Below are positions 1 through 9,600 of a DNA stretch of 64,000 nt, in pieces. The notes beneath the pieces were generated by a model, which did not search any database, was not told the DNA's origin, and was given only the letters and a program-made list of their open reading frames with translations. A program made the position numbers and the translations under genes. The DNA comes from Flammeovirga aprica JL-4 (GTDB taxonomy: Bacteria; Bacteroidota; Bacteroidia; Cytophagales; Flammeovirgaceae): NCBI RefSeq assembly GCF_012844305.1, contig NZ_JABANE010000035.1, positions 1 to 64,000 of the forward strand, written 5' to 3'. How positions within the stretch are numbered: position 1 is the first letter of the stretch; the number at the start of each line of letters is the position of its first letter.

Positions 1-24
1 AATAAATCGTCATTCATAATATTA

Positions 25-55
25 CAAAGGTAGCAACATTATGGTCTGTGCCCAA
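25..55 (-). promoter_or_regulatory. Promoter reading leftward out of the window
   Basis: On the minus strand a perfect Bacteroidota -7 box, TACCTTTG (25-32), lies 20 bases downstream of a TTG (53-55) that fits the -33 element. It would start transcription near base 18 of a gene beyond the left edge. The 9-bp arms AATAAATCG (1-9) and CGATTTATT (71-79) bracket the promoter as an inverted repeat. The box match is seen directly; the promoter function is inferred. Confidence 0.5.
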
Positions 56-112
56 CTTTTGGTACTGACCCGATTTATTTTTGTCTTAGTACTTAGTACT
101 TAAAACCATTTT

Positions 113-1024
113 TTATTCCTCAAGGTCGAGATAATCTTCATCTTCTTCAGATAAGGAGTTTCCCATTTCATTCAACTGTTCCTGAAGGTGTTCTTGTTCC
201 TCTAATTCCTCTAGTTTTTTAATGACTTCCGCATTAACATATTGTCCTTTATTTTCTTGAATAGCATCAGTAAGGTGTTCATAAAGGTATTTGAATTTTG
301 GATTGTCTTCCTCTAGGGTATCCAAATGTCTTTTGATAGTTTTGTGATCATGGCGAACAGCAGGCCCCGTTTGCCCTTCAATTGGTGAAGGAAGTGAAAA
401 AGCTTTGTCTACCGTTTCTTGTACTAGAGGTTGTAATTCATGAAAGGATAATCCTGAGGTTTCAATGATTTGAGAAGAAACTTCCATAAGATAATTAGTG
501 AAGTTACAAGCAAAAACAGCGGAAATGTGAAGCCTTTTTCTTTCATCACTATTAAGGTGAAAAACTTTAGGCGTTAAAATTTCAGCCAGTAGAGCCAATT
601 GATCCAAAGCCGTTTTTGCGGTAGCGTCAATGCAAATAGGCACCTCACTGAATTTAATTTTCTTCTCAAAGGAGAAAGTCTGTAAAGGATAGAAAACACC
701 TGTATACAGTGTGCTTCCAGATAAAACTTCCAAGGGAGTGCCACCTGAAGTATGTACTAATATTGCTTTATGGTTGGGTAGTTTAATATTGTCGGCCACA
801 TCCTGAATAGCATTGTCAGCAACAGCGATGATAAAAATTTCTGCAATACTGTTAGTGAAATCCAATTCATCCGTAGGACTTGCATCATAAAACTTTTTCG
901 CCAGTTTTTTTGCGTGTTTTTTATTTCTGCTGTATACCTCCTCAATGACCACACCTTTATCCTCTAAAGCCGTTCCTAAGTGTGTGGCTACTCTTCCCGA
1001 ACCTATTAAAGTTACCCTCATCAT
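113..1024 (-). CDS. DUF2520 / Rossmann-fold NADP-binding protein
   Basis: This 303-residue soluble protein begins with a nucleotide-binding motif (VTLIGSGRVATHLGTAL, residues 4-20), typical of NAD(P)- or F420-dependent 6-phosphogluconate-dehydrogenase-like folds. The second half has the all-helical DUF2520 character (RLHISAVFACNFTNYL, then an FHELQPLVQETVDKAF-type helix). The physiological substrate of this family is not established. An acidic tail (about residues 265-303, rich in Glu, Asp and Gln) extends past the usual family core. Its ATG overlaps the stop of the upstream metallo-hydrolase gene by one base (TAATG), so the two are translationally coupled. A second ATG follows immediately and could be the true start. 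Family call is confident; function is unknown. Confidence 0.85.
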   Translation of the reverse strand: MMRVTLIGSGRVATHLGTALEDKGVVIEEVYSRNKKHAKKLAKKFYDASPTDELDFTNSIAEIFIIAVADNAIQDVADNIKLPNHKAILVHTSGGTPLEVLSGSTLYTGVFYPLQTFSFEKKIKFSEVPICIDATAKTALDQLALLAEILTPKVFHLNSDERKRLHISAVFACNFTNYLMEVSSQIIETSGLSFHELQPLVQETVDKAFSLPSPIEGQTGPAVRHDHKTIKRHLDTLEEDNPKFKYLYEHLTDAIQENKGQYVNAEVIKKLEELEEQEHLQEQLNEMGNSLSEEDEDYLDLEE

Positions 1025-2445
1025 TATACAATAAATTCATGTCCCTTCTGAGGGATCACAACGTTTTTATATCCTAGATTTTCAATTCTTTCTTTAAAAG
1101 CAGTCATCGACTCTTCCTCTCCATGATTCAAGAAAATTTGTGTGACCTTCTCTTTATCTTGGTGTTTTATAAAACCTTGAAGGTCATTGACATCACCATG
1201 ACCGCTGAAAGAATCAGTTTGTTCAATTTTACAGTTGACTTTTAAATCTTCATTACCAATTCTCAAATACCCTTCATTGTCTCTAAGTCTGGCGCCTAGC
1301 GTTCCTTCAGCAGAGAAACCTACCATTAAAACAGTAGCATAAGGATTTTCCATATTAGCTTGAATATGATGCTGAATACGTCCGCCTTCTAACATCCCAG
1401 AAGAAGAAATTATAATATACGGTTCAGTGTAATTGGAAATTGCCTTACTCTCATTTTGCTTTTGAGCATACTCAATATTTTCAAAATTAAATAAAGAATC
1501 ATAGTCCTCTTTGAAATCCTTGGCTTCCTTATTCAGCAAATAAAGAAAATCTTCATAGATTCTATTACTCTGCATTGCCAATGGAGAATCAGCAAAAACT
1601 TTGATTCTTGGGAGTTTACCCGATTCAAAAAGTTTGTGTAATTCGAAAAGTACCGCTTGTGTCCTTCCAATACTGAAAGCAGGAATAATCAACCGGCCCG
1701 GAATATCAACACATGCCCTTTTAATGACGTCTTGAAGTTCAGCAGTAGAGTCCGCAATTTTTGAATGCTCTCTATTACCGTAAGTGGTTTCACAAATTAC
1801 ATAATCCACTTGTGGCATTTCTATAGGGTCTTGCAACAATGGATAATTCTTTCTTCCAATATCACCAGAAAATAAAAATGATTTAGTAGTGCCATTTTCT
1901 TCTACTTCAATAAGAATATGGGCTGCTCCCAAAAGGTGACCGGCCGGAAGGAATGTTACCCAAAGACCGGGTTTTATGTTGAACTTCCTTTTAAACTGAA
2001 TAGGCACCACCTCTTTCATGGTGTCATTTACCTCTGAAGTGGTGTAAAGGTTTTCAGGAATAAAATTAAAATGGTCCAAGCTCAGCCCTTTCGACTTTCT
2101 TTTGCTGTAGGCTTTTAATTTTCTCTGATTGATACGTGCAGAATCGTCCAGAAGGATCTGAGTAAGTGCGGCAGTAGCAGAAGTACATAATATTTGCCCT
2201 TCAAAACCCTCTTTATACAAATTGGGAAGCTTCCCAGAATGGTCCAAATGGGCGTGCGATAATAAAACTACATTGACCAATGAAGCATCAAAAGGTAAAG
2301 CTGAAGTAGGGTATAACGGGTCTGATTCAGCCATATTTGCCATGTCTATCCCACAATCTATCAATATTTGATATCCATCATCCAAAGTCAGCAACGTCAT
2401 ACTTCCAGTTACCTGTTTGGCTGCTCCCCAAAATGTAAGTCTCAT
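1024..2445 (-). CDS. MBL-fold beta-CASP metallo-hydrolase (RNA-processing type)
   Basis: This 473-residue protein has the full set of metallo-beta-lactamase plus beta-CASP motifs. HAHLDH (His64, His66, Asp68, His69) is the zinc site. AGHLLGAAHILIE, FSGDIGRK and SGHGD supply further metal ligands. The beta-CASP part shows IPAFSIGRTQAVLFEL and IISSSGMLEGGRIQHH. This architecture is that of CPSF73/YSH1-like nucleases and bacterial homologues, so RNA cleavage or 5' processing is the likely activity, although no substrate can be read from the sequence. There is no signal peptide, so it is cytoplasmic. It is the first gene of a two-gene operon with the DUF2520 gene. The promoter at 2479-2508 would give a leader of about 27-30 bases. 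Confidence 0.9.
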   Translation of the reverse strand: MRLTFWGAAKQVTGSMTLLTLDDGYQILIDCGIDMANMAESDPLYPTSALPFDASLVNVVLLSHAHLDHSGKLPNLYKEGFEGQILCTSATAALTQILLDDSARINQRKLKAYSKRKSKGLSLDHFNFIPENLYTTSEVNDTMKEVVPIQFKRKFNIKPGLWVTFLPAGHLLGAAHILIEVEENGTTKSFLFSGDIGRKNYPLLQDPIEMPQVDYVICETTYGNREHSKIADSTAELQDVIKRACVDIPGRLIIPAFSIGRTQAVLFELHKLFESGKLPRIKVFADSPLAMQSNRIYEDFLYLLNKEAKDFKEDYDSLFNFENIEYAQKQNESKAISNYTEPYIIISSSGMLEGGRIQHHIQANMENPYATVLMVGFSAEGTLGARLRDNEGYLRIGNEDLKVNCKIEQTDSFSGHGDVNDLQGFIKHQDKEKVTQIFLNHGEEESMTAFKERIENLGYKNVVIPQKGHEFIV

Positions 2446-2478
2446 TAAGTTATTCTTATTTATAATCTAAAAGTCATA

Positions 2479-2508
2479 CAAATTTAACATGAACGTTCAC
2501 TTATTGAA
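2479..2508 (-). promoter_or_regulatory. Promoter of the beta-CASP operon with a palindrome in the spacer
   Basis: On the minus strand TAAATTTG (2479-2486) is a perfect -7 box, 34 bases from the ATG at 2445. A TTC sits 19 bases upstream where TTG is expected. The spacer contains the perfect 10-bp palindrome TGAACGTTCA (2490-2499). Its placement between the -33 and -7 elements suits a repressor operator; TetR-family sites often look like this. Box and palindrome are seen directly; regulation is inferred. Confidence 0.45.
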
Positions 2509-2689
2509 GTAAAAACCAAAAATTATTTTACAAATGATGAGGAATTACAAATTCTATTATTCATTCAATTAAGGGCTACAATGTTGTAGGGCGCTATTTT
2601 TCAAATAGTTAAATGGAAGTTGTATTACATTTTTAAAGAACACTTGAGAGAGAATTGCATTACATATTCAAATTTAAATGAAATTTAGG

Positions 2690-2890
2690 CAGAAATAGAG
2701 TAGAAACTACCCTTTTGGGTAGTAGAAGTTTAAGCACAAGCAAATATATTTGTTATGTCGAAAATAGTTACTAGAAAGAACCTTACTTTCTAGTGAATCT
2801 GTTAGCTAAGTATATTAGATATCATATTGATTCTTTACCAAATTTGAAGAGCAGGATACTTATTGTAAAAGTATTCTGTTCTTTTTTTAT
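2690..2890 (+). ncRNA. Candidate structured non-coding RNA or leader
   Basis: Between the divergent genes at 2445 and 3123 the plus strand can form a series of clean hairpins: ACTACCC/GGGTAGT with a TTTT loop (2706-2723), ACTAGAAAG/CTTTCTAGT with a 7-base loop (2770-2794), and a terminator hairpin (2847-2888). The self-complementary CAAATATATTTG (2741-2752) lies between the first two. No open reading frame of note covers the stretch, and no plus-strand gene ends upstream of the terminator inside the window. The arrangement suits a small RNA of about 200 bases, or a long structured 5' leader of the efflux operon. I do not recognise a known RNA family. Confidence 0.3.
2847..2888 (+). terminator. 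Rho-independent terminator without an obvious gene
   Basis: A 14-bp stem (2848-2861 with 2869-2882, two G-U pairs, 7-base loop) runs directly into seven T residues. It is a textbook intrinsic terminator on the plus strand, but the nearest upstream genes are on the other strand, so its transcript must begin inside this intergenic region. Confidence 0.75.
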
Positions 2891-2901
2891 GTTAAATATG
2901 T

Positions 2902-2970
2902 AACAGTGTAACTAAAAATTATTTTAATCTAAGATTTTTTGACATTATCCGAAGGTTACACTGTTTTTTT
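2902..2970 (+). promoter_or_regulatory. Long-range hairpin with alternative pairing upstream of the efflux operon
   Basis: AACAGTGTAAC (2902-2912) pairs perfectly with GTTACACTGTT (2955-2965), and the right arm runs into a T tract ending at 2970. The 42-base loop contains CTAAGATT (2929-2936), which is the exact complement of AATCTTAG (2975-2982) just outside the hairpin. Two competing pairings followed by a T run resemble an attenuator or riboswitch expression platform. A loose -7-like sequence, TACATTTTTG (2985-2994), follows. If that is the true promoter, the hairpin is simply a second terminator. Confidence 0.35.
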
Positions 2971-3122
2971 CTTCAATCTTAGTTTACATTTTTGTAGCTT
3001 ATAACAAAGTGCTGTAAATAATATTATTCGATAGTTTTCTCAAAAAAGAATTCTATTAACAGAGATGTTTCAAACATGATTAACAACCTATACAGTACTT
3101 GAGGAAAAGATAACTACATAAT

Positions 3123-5528
3123 ATGTTTTACCTTACAAAGAACTTAACTTTATCAATAATCTTTTTACTATCTATTTCTTCTTTTTATACTCCAACAGCA
3201 TTTAGTCAAGATCAGCCTCAAGACCTCACTATAGGTATTTTGTATGATGCTCAAGTATATAAAGAGTCTAAGTTTATTGATATTTTAGAAAAAGAAGTAC
3301 CCGCAGTGATGGGATCTTCTTACAATGTAACCTTCCCAGATAAGTATCAGCTTTCCAGTGAATGGGATGATGATCGTGCACATGAACAATTCAAGCTTTT
3401 ACAGACAGACAAAGAAGTAGATGTTGTAATTTGTTTAGGTGTGTTGGGGTCCACCATTGCCATTCAAAATAAAAATTTAACAAAACCCACGATCTTATGG
3501 GGAGTCATTGATCCAAAGGGGCAGGGTGTGCCTTTGACAGAAGAGGGAACAACTGGAATTCATAACCTGAATTTTATTCTGACCAGTTCATCACTAAAAA
3601 CGGATATCATCACTTTTCATGATGCTATAAAATATGAAAAAATAGCCGTTTTGTTTGATGATTACATCCATCATCTGTATTCCCCAGCCAAACCACTCGA
3701 CAGGATTGTGAAAGATATTGGTGTAGAATATACCGCATTTGGTGTGAAGCAGGATATTGATTCTCTATTAGCACAGATCGATACTACCTATGATGCCGTT
3801 TATGCCTCATTTATGTTTAAACTTTCAGATGAAAAGAAAAAAGAACTATTTGAAGCGCTTGCCGAAAGAGGTCTCTACGTGTTTACTGCAGAAGGTGAAG
3901 AGGGAGTGAAAAATGGTGCTTTGGCAGGGTTGAAAACGGAAGATAAATTTGATATCATTTCCCGTAGAATTGCCTTGAATATTGAAGCTATTTTTTATGA
4001 AAACACCAATGCCAAAGATCTTCCAGTAAGAGTGGATTATGAAGAGAAAATAGTATTGAATGCGGCTGTAGCAGGTCAGTTGTCTTATTTGCCAAAATGG
4101 AATGTCATTTTTAATGCAGAGTGGATTGATGCTGTACCTGAAGAAAGTGAACTTTTAAGTTTAGAAAATGTACTGGATGAGGCCATAGCTGAAAATATGA
4201 ACTACAAAGCTTCTCAATTTGGAACCTTAAGTGGTGATGAACTCCGTAAAGTAGCCAACTCAGCTTTGATGCCCACAATCAGTGCTTCAATGGCGGGAAC
4301 GTGGATTGACCAACCGACCGCCGACAGGGCTTTTGGAACAAGAGCAGAAAGGCAATTGTTAGGTACATTGGAATTGCAGCAGGTCATTTATTCAGAAAAA
4401 GTATTTGTCAATGCTAGAGTACAGAAATATTTGCAACAATCCAGAGAAGCAGGAAATGAGCAAGTCATGCTTGATGTAGTTTACCAGGTATCCATCGCTT
4501 ATTTTAATTTATTGTATGCCAAAACTCAAATTCAAATCACAGAAAGGTATTTGGAATCCACAAAGCGAAACCTAGAAATAGCACAGCTCAGGGAAAATGT
4601 AGGGTATTCAGGTAATTCTGATGTGTACCGCTGGCAATCCAATTTGGCACAGTCTGAACAACAAGTGATTGATGCGAATTTACAAGAAAGGCAACAAATG
4701 CTGGTGCTGAATAGCTTGCTGAATAGAGACATGAGTTCACCTATTTTTGTGAAAGATGTAGAATTGACGGATGGTATTTATGCTGGCTTAGCTTCTGAAG
4801 GCATGGCGAATTTAGTAAAAGACCCCATTTCCTTATTGATCATTTCTGATTATGTGGTAGACAGAGCAGTGCTTCAGCGTCCTGTTGTACAGCAATATGC
4901 CGCACAAATGTTAGCCATACAACGTCAGCAATCCTCAGACAGCAGAAACAGATTTATTCCCGAAGTCGCATTGCAGGGCTCTTATAACCGGTTTTTAGCA
5001 CGAGGGGGAAGCGGTACAGAGTCCATCACAATTCCTGGTGGAGCAACAGGCTTGGATCCATTGGATCAAAACTGGAATATTTCCATTGTAGCCTCTATTC
5101 CTTTGTTTTCTGGTTTTCAGAAGAACAGAAATTATCAGAAAACGAAGTATGATAAACTGCAGTTAGAAGCTCAGCAACAACAAATCAATCTTGATGTGGA
5201 GAAGGAAGTGAGAAGTGCCCTCTATGAATTGGCAAGTACAAGTACCAATATCACAAATTCGAGAGAGGCGATGGAAGCGGCCCAGAAAAACTTTGAAATT
5301 GTAAGAGACAATTATTCCAAAGGAAGAGTTTCGATTATTGAACTGATTGATGCACAAAACAACGCGTTTGAGTCTGAACAAAATGCGGCGAATGCTGTGT
5401 ATCAGTTCCTTCAATCGTCCATGAAAATACAAAGGGCTGTGGGCACTTTCAGCTTGCTCCAAACGGATGAGGAAAGAGAGCAGACCACAGAAGATATCAA
5501 TGAATTATTACAAAAATTAGATAGATAA
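3123..5528 (+). CDS. TolC-family outer-membrane efflux protein with N-terminal substrate-binding-like domain
   Basis: This 801-residue exported protein is nearly twice the length of a normal TolC (about 450). A signal peptide ends near residue 28 (PTAFSQ). Residues of about 33-335 resemble a two-lobed ABC-type substrate-binding or periplasmic-binding fold (IGILYDAQVY near the start, VVICLGVLGSTIAIQ, then PTILWGVIDP). From about residue 345 a classic TolC repeat pair follows (ENVLDEAIAENMNYKAS; VVQQYAAQMLAIQRQQ), including the IPLFSGFQKNRNYQKTKYDK motif and the long helices of the periplasmic tunnel. It is the first gene of a TolC-MFP-RND operon, 7 bases from the next gene. The extra domain could recruit substrate or contact the adaptor; that is inference. 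Confidence 0.88.
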   Translation: MFYLTKNLTLSIIFLLSISSFYTPTAFSQDQPQDLTIGILYDAQVYKESKFIDILEKEVPAVMGSSYNVTFPDKYQLSSEWDDDRAHEQFKLLQTDKEVDVVICLGVLGSTIAIQNKNLTKPTILWGVIDPKGQGVPLTEEGTTGIHNLNFILTSSSLKTDIITFHDAIKYEKIAVLFDDYIHHLYSPAKPLDRIVKDIGVEYTAFGVKQDIDSLLAQIDTTYDAVYASFMFKLSDEKKKELFEALAERGLYVFTAEGEEGVKNGALAGLKTEDKFDIISRRIALNIEAIFYENTNAKDLPVRVDYEEKIVLNAAVAGQLSYLPKWNVIFNAEWIDAVPEESELLSLENVLDEAIAENMNYKASQFGTLSGDELRKVANSALMPTISASMAGTWIDQPTADRAFGTRAERQLLGTLELQQVIYSEKVFVNARVQKYLQQSREAGNEQVMLDVVYQVSIAYFNLLYAKTQIQITERYLESTKRNLEIAQLRENVGYSGNSDVYRWQSNLAQSEQQVIDANLQERQQMLVLNSLLNRDMSSPIFVKDVELTDGIYAGLASEGMANLVKDPISLLIISDYVVDRAVLQRPVVQQYAAQMLAIQRQQSSDSRNRFIPEVALQGSYNRFLARGGSGTESITIPGGATGLDPLDQNWNISIVASIPLFSGFQKNRNYQKTKYDKLQLEAQQQQINLDVEKEVRSALYELASTSTNITNSREAMEAAQKNFEIVRDNYSKGRVSIIELIDAQNNAFESEQNAANAVYQFLQSSMKIQRAVGTFSLLQTDEEREQTTEDINELLQKLDR

Positions 5529-5535
5529 TATCCTA

Positions 5536-6645
5536 ATGAAAAATACGATCACAAAACTATTTATTTTCTTAGGCTTTGTACTGCTAATAGGAAGCTGCTC
5601 CAAAGAAGAAGAAAAACAGGAAGAGGTTATCAGACCAATTCGTTATGCTCAAGTTTACTTTTCTGGAGGGGAAGCATTTCAAACTTTCGCAGGTGTATCA
5701 AAAGCCGGTACAGAATCTCAATTGAGTTTTAGAGTTAGCGGTGTCCTGACCAGCATCAATGTAGTAGAAGGTGATGTGGTGAAAAAGGGACAGTTGATTG
5801 CCACTATCGATGATTCAGATGCTAAAATCGCATTTCAGCAAACTGTAGCCCAAACACAAAGTTCGAAAGTACAGCTTGAAACAATGAAAGCAAATTTAGA
5901 CAGAACCAAAAAGCTCTACGAAGCCAATAACGTTTCACTTTCTGAGTATGAACAAGCAAAAAATTCTTTTTCTTCAGCAAAGGCAGCCTATAAAAACAGT
6001 CAGCAAACTGAAGATTTGAAAAGAAGAGAACTTAGTTATTATAAACTTTATGTTCCTATGGATGGTATTATTGCTGAAAAAATAGCTTCCAGAAATGAGA
6101 ACATCATGGCAGGAAACCCGGTAGTAAAATTTGCTTCGGGCAATGATCTTGAAATTAAGGTGGGTATTCCTGAAAAGTACATTTCCAAAATTAAAGTAGG
6201 TGATAAAGTAGATGTGGCTTTTACGTCGGTGAGTGGCAAAAAATTCAAGGGGAAAGTGACAAAACTATCTTATGTGGCTGATGTCTCTTCCACATTTCCC
6301 GTGACAGTATTATTAGATGCTAAATCACAGAATGTAAGACCGGGTATGTCTGCCAATGTTACTTTTCAAGTACAGCAAAAATCTTCTCAACCTTATATGA
6401 TTGTGCCTGTTGATGCTGTTGGTGAAGCTGTTGATGGGCAACGTTTTGTCTACACGGTGGAGCGCTTAGATGATAAAACTGGAATTGTGCATTACAAAAC
6501 AATTCAAATCGGTGATATAAGTGGAAAGGGTTTTATAGTCGAGAAGGGATTAAAAGAAGGTGAAATGGTGGTGACAAGTGGTGTCACAAAAATCAGTGAT
6601 GGTTTGAAAGTGAAGTTCCTTAAAAAGTACCAACAGAAGATTTAG
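5536..6645 (+). CDS. RND efflux periplasmic adaptor (membrane fusion protein), lipoprotein
   Basis: This 369-residue adaptor starts with a lipoprotein signal (VLLIGSC, acylated Cys21) followed by the acidic stretch SKEEEKQEE. The biotinyl-lipoyl half motifs flank a helical hairpin: GVLTSINVVEGDVVKKGQLI (about 72-91), coiled helices of about residues 100-160, then LYVPMDGIIAEKIASRNENI. The beta-barrel and membrane-proximal domains follow (VRPGMSANVTF; GLKEGEMVVTSGVTKISDGL). It would bridge the inner-membrane permease and the TolC-type channel encoded on either side, with intergenic gaps of 7 and 6 bases. The cargo cannot be deduced. Family call is secure. Confidence 0.93.
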   Translation: MKNTITKLFIFLGFVLLIGSCSKEEEKQEEVIRPIRYAQVYFSGGEAFQTFAGVSKAGTESQLSFRVSGVLTSINVVEGDVVKKGQLIATIDDSDAKIAFQQTVAQTQSSKVQLETMKANLDRTKKLYEANNVSLSEYEQAKNSFSSAKAAYKNSQQTEDLKRRELSYYKLYVPMDGIIAEKIASRNENIMAGNPVVKFASGNDLEIKVGIPEKYISKIKVGDKVDVAFTSVSGKKFKGKVTKLSYVADVSSTFPVTVLLDAKSQNVRPGMSANVTFQVQQKSSQPYMIVPVDAVGEAVDGQRFVYTVERLDDKTGIVHYKTIQIGDISGKGFIVEKGLKEGEMVVTSGVTKISDGLKVKFLKKYQQKI

Positions 6646-6651
6646 AGCAAT

Positions 6652-9600
6652 ATGAATATTACCGAATTTTCAATAAAATACAATGTACTCACGCTTACAC
6701 TTGTGGTGCTATTGGGCTTTCTTGGTTTTCAAACTTATGAAACCATGCCAAGGGACAGTATGCCTCCGTTTACCGTAAGGTTTGTTTCCATTATCACAAC
6801 TTATCCTGGCGGTTCTCCTGAAAGAGTAGAAATGCTGGTCAGTGATAAAATTGAAAAACAACTGCAACAAGTTTCAGAATTAAAATCCATTAAATCGGAG
6901 TCTAGAAATAATGTATCTATCATCACTTTGGAAATTAAAGAGATGTATACGGAGATGCAACCTATTTATGATAAAATCAGGAGAAGAGTAGATGAAGTGA
7001 CGCCTGATTTGCCAGACGGTTGCAGTGTACAAATTAAAGATGAAGATATAGTAGATGTTTTCGGAGTGATTTATTCCATCACTGGCGACGGTTATTCTTA
7101 CAAAGAGCTTTATGATATAGCCAAAGATGTAAAAGATGGTTTGATCAAACTGCCCAATGCAGCAAGAGTAGAAATTGTTGGTGAACAGGTGGAAAATGTT
7201 TTTGTTGAGTTTGACAATGCGGCCGTTTCTAAATACGGTTTGACCACTAATATGATCAAAAATGCAATTGCCAATACCAATATCATTTTCCCTGGGGGTG
7301 ATGTGAAGTTTGGTACAGAACGTATAATTCTTGAACCTACCGGGAGTTTTGAAACGGTAAGTCAGATTGAAAAAGTGGTGATTCCTTTACAGAATGGGCA
7401 ATCAGTGCATCTAGGAGATATCGCTAAAATCAGAAGAGGTTATAAAGACCCTCCGGAAAGTATTGTGACGGTTTCAGGACAACCTGCCATTTCTTTGGGT
7501 GTGAAACTAAAAGATGGAGGAAATATCGTACAGCTGGGGCAGGAAATTGATGAGAAAATCAGATATTATCAACAACAGTATCCGTGGGGTATTGAGTTTA
7601 CCAGAACGGCTTCTGCAGATTTATATGTTGAATCATCTGTAAATAGTTTTGTCAGTAACCTTATACAATCAGTAGCTACGGTACTTGCAGTAATGTTTTT
7701 GTTTTTAGGTTTAAGAACGGGCCTTGTTGTTTCGGCACTGATTCCATCCACAATTGTCATCACTTTTGTCATTATGGGCTTGTTGGATGTAGGTCTCAAC
7801 CAGATATCATTAGCGGCTTTAATTATGGCATTGGGGATGTTGGTAGATAATGCCATTGTAATGTCCGAATCCATAATGGTAAAAATGGAAAGAGGAGCTA
7901 AGGTATATGATGCAGCAATTGATTCAGCCAAGGAACTAATGGTACCGCTATTGATTTCTACCCTCACTACCTCAGCGGCCTTTTTAGCTTTTTACTTAGC
8001 ACAATCCACAATGGGTGAGGTAGTCGGCCCTATTTTCGTTGTGATTACAATAGCATTAGTAAGTTCATGGGTGATGTCTATCACTTTGATTCCGCTGCTT
8101 GCCATCTATTTGATTAAGGTAAAACCGAAAGATGCATCAAACGAAACCGAAAAAAGTAATTTTGATAAATTGATGGGGTATTATCAGCCTTTTTTAATAT
8201 GGAATCTAAAGCGTCCATTTTTGTTTATCGGCATTATTGCACTTTGTTTCTTGTCCATGACAAAAATAGCCCCTCATGTGCCGTTTATTTTTATGCCTGA
8301 TTCCGATAGGGCATTGGTCACAGTCAATTTAGAACTCCCAATGACTTCAGATATTTCAGTGACAAAAGATGTGGTGGCTGATGTAGATGAATACTTGAAG
8401 CGATTTTTATTGACAGCTGAACAGGCTCAGAATGGAGAAGAAGGGATTTTGGATTATACTTCTTATGTAGGTGAAGGAGCTCCCAAATATGATTTGGGTT
8501 ATCAAGCACCTGAAAAATCATCTTACACCGCCCATATTTTGGTCAATACTACTTCAAATGAATTCAATCAAGTGGTGATTGATAGTCTGGACTTGTACTG
8601 TTTCAATAATTTTCCAGATCTGCAACCAAGAATCAAACGTCTGGGAAGTGCAGGCGGGGCCGATAATCCTATAGAGGTCCGTATTTCAGGAAGAGACCCT
8701 CTTGTCCTTTATGATTTGGTCAATAAGGTAAAAGCAAAATTGGCGGAGACACCGGGTACAAAAGATATCAATGACGATTGGGGTTTGAAAACCAAGAAAT
8801 TTGTAATCAAAATTGATCCAGACCGTGCAGAATTGGCAGGGGTGACGAATCAGGATATTGCCATGTCAATGCTGACCAGTATTTCGGGTGTGGAATTAGA
8901 TCGTTATAGAGAAGACGATGAGTCAATTCCTATTATGATGAAAGACAATCACAAAGGAGAGTATACTTTAAGACAGCTTGAATCTATCAACATCTATTCT
9001 CAGATGAATGGCAATAATGTACCTTTAAAACAGGTAGCAGATATTATTACCGATTGGCAGTTTACAAAAGTGAAGAGATACGACCTTTTCAAAACCATCA
9101 CCGTTACGGCAAATGTCGCAAAAAATACAACCTCCAGTGAGGTGATGAATCAGATAACGCCTTGGCTGGAAGAAAATCAGAAAGAGTGGGATACTGGTTA
9201 TTTTTATGATTTTGGTGGAGATATTGAAAAAACAAAATCAGGCATAGGTTCAGTGGTCGCATTCTTACCACTGGCATTCTGTATTATTGTACTGCTTTTG
9301 GTAGGTCAATTCAATTCAATCAAAAAATCACTGATCATTCTTTTCACTATCCCAATGGGAGCTATAGGAGTTTATTACGGCCTTTTTATTGCCAATTCAT
9401 ATATGGGATTTTTCGGATTCCTTGGTTTGGTATCTTTGGCAGGTATAGTGATCAACAATGGAATTGTACTGATTGATAGAATCGAAATAGAATTAACAGA
9501 AAATAAAAGAACACCACCAGATGCCATTGTAGCGGCCGCCACAGAACGTTTCAGACCTATATTATTGACAACCGCTACTACAGTATGTGGTCTTATCCCA

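Noticed and set aside
7569..7967. 132-codon frame antisense to the RND permease
   Set aside because: It is a shadow of a conserved membrane region, with no independent signals.
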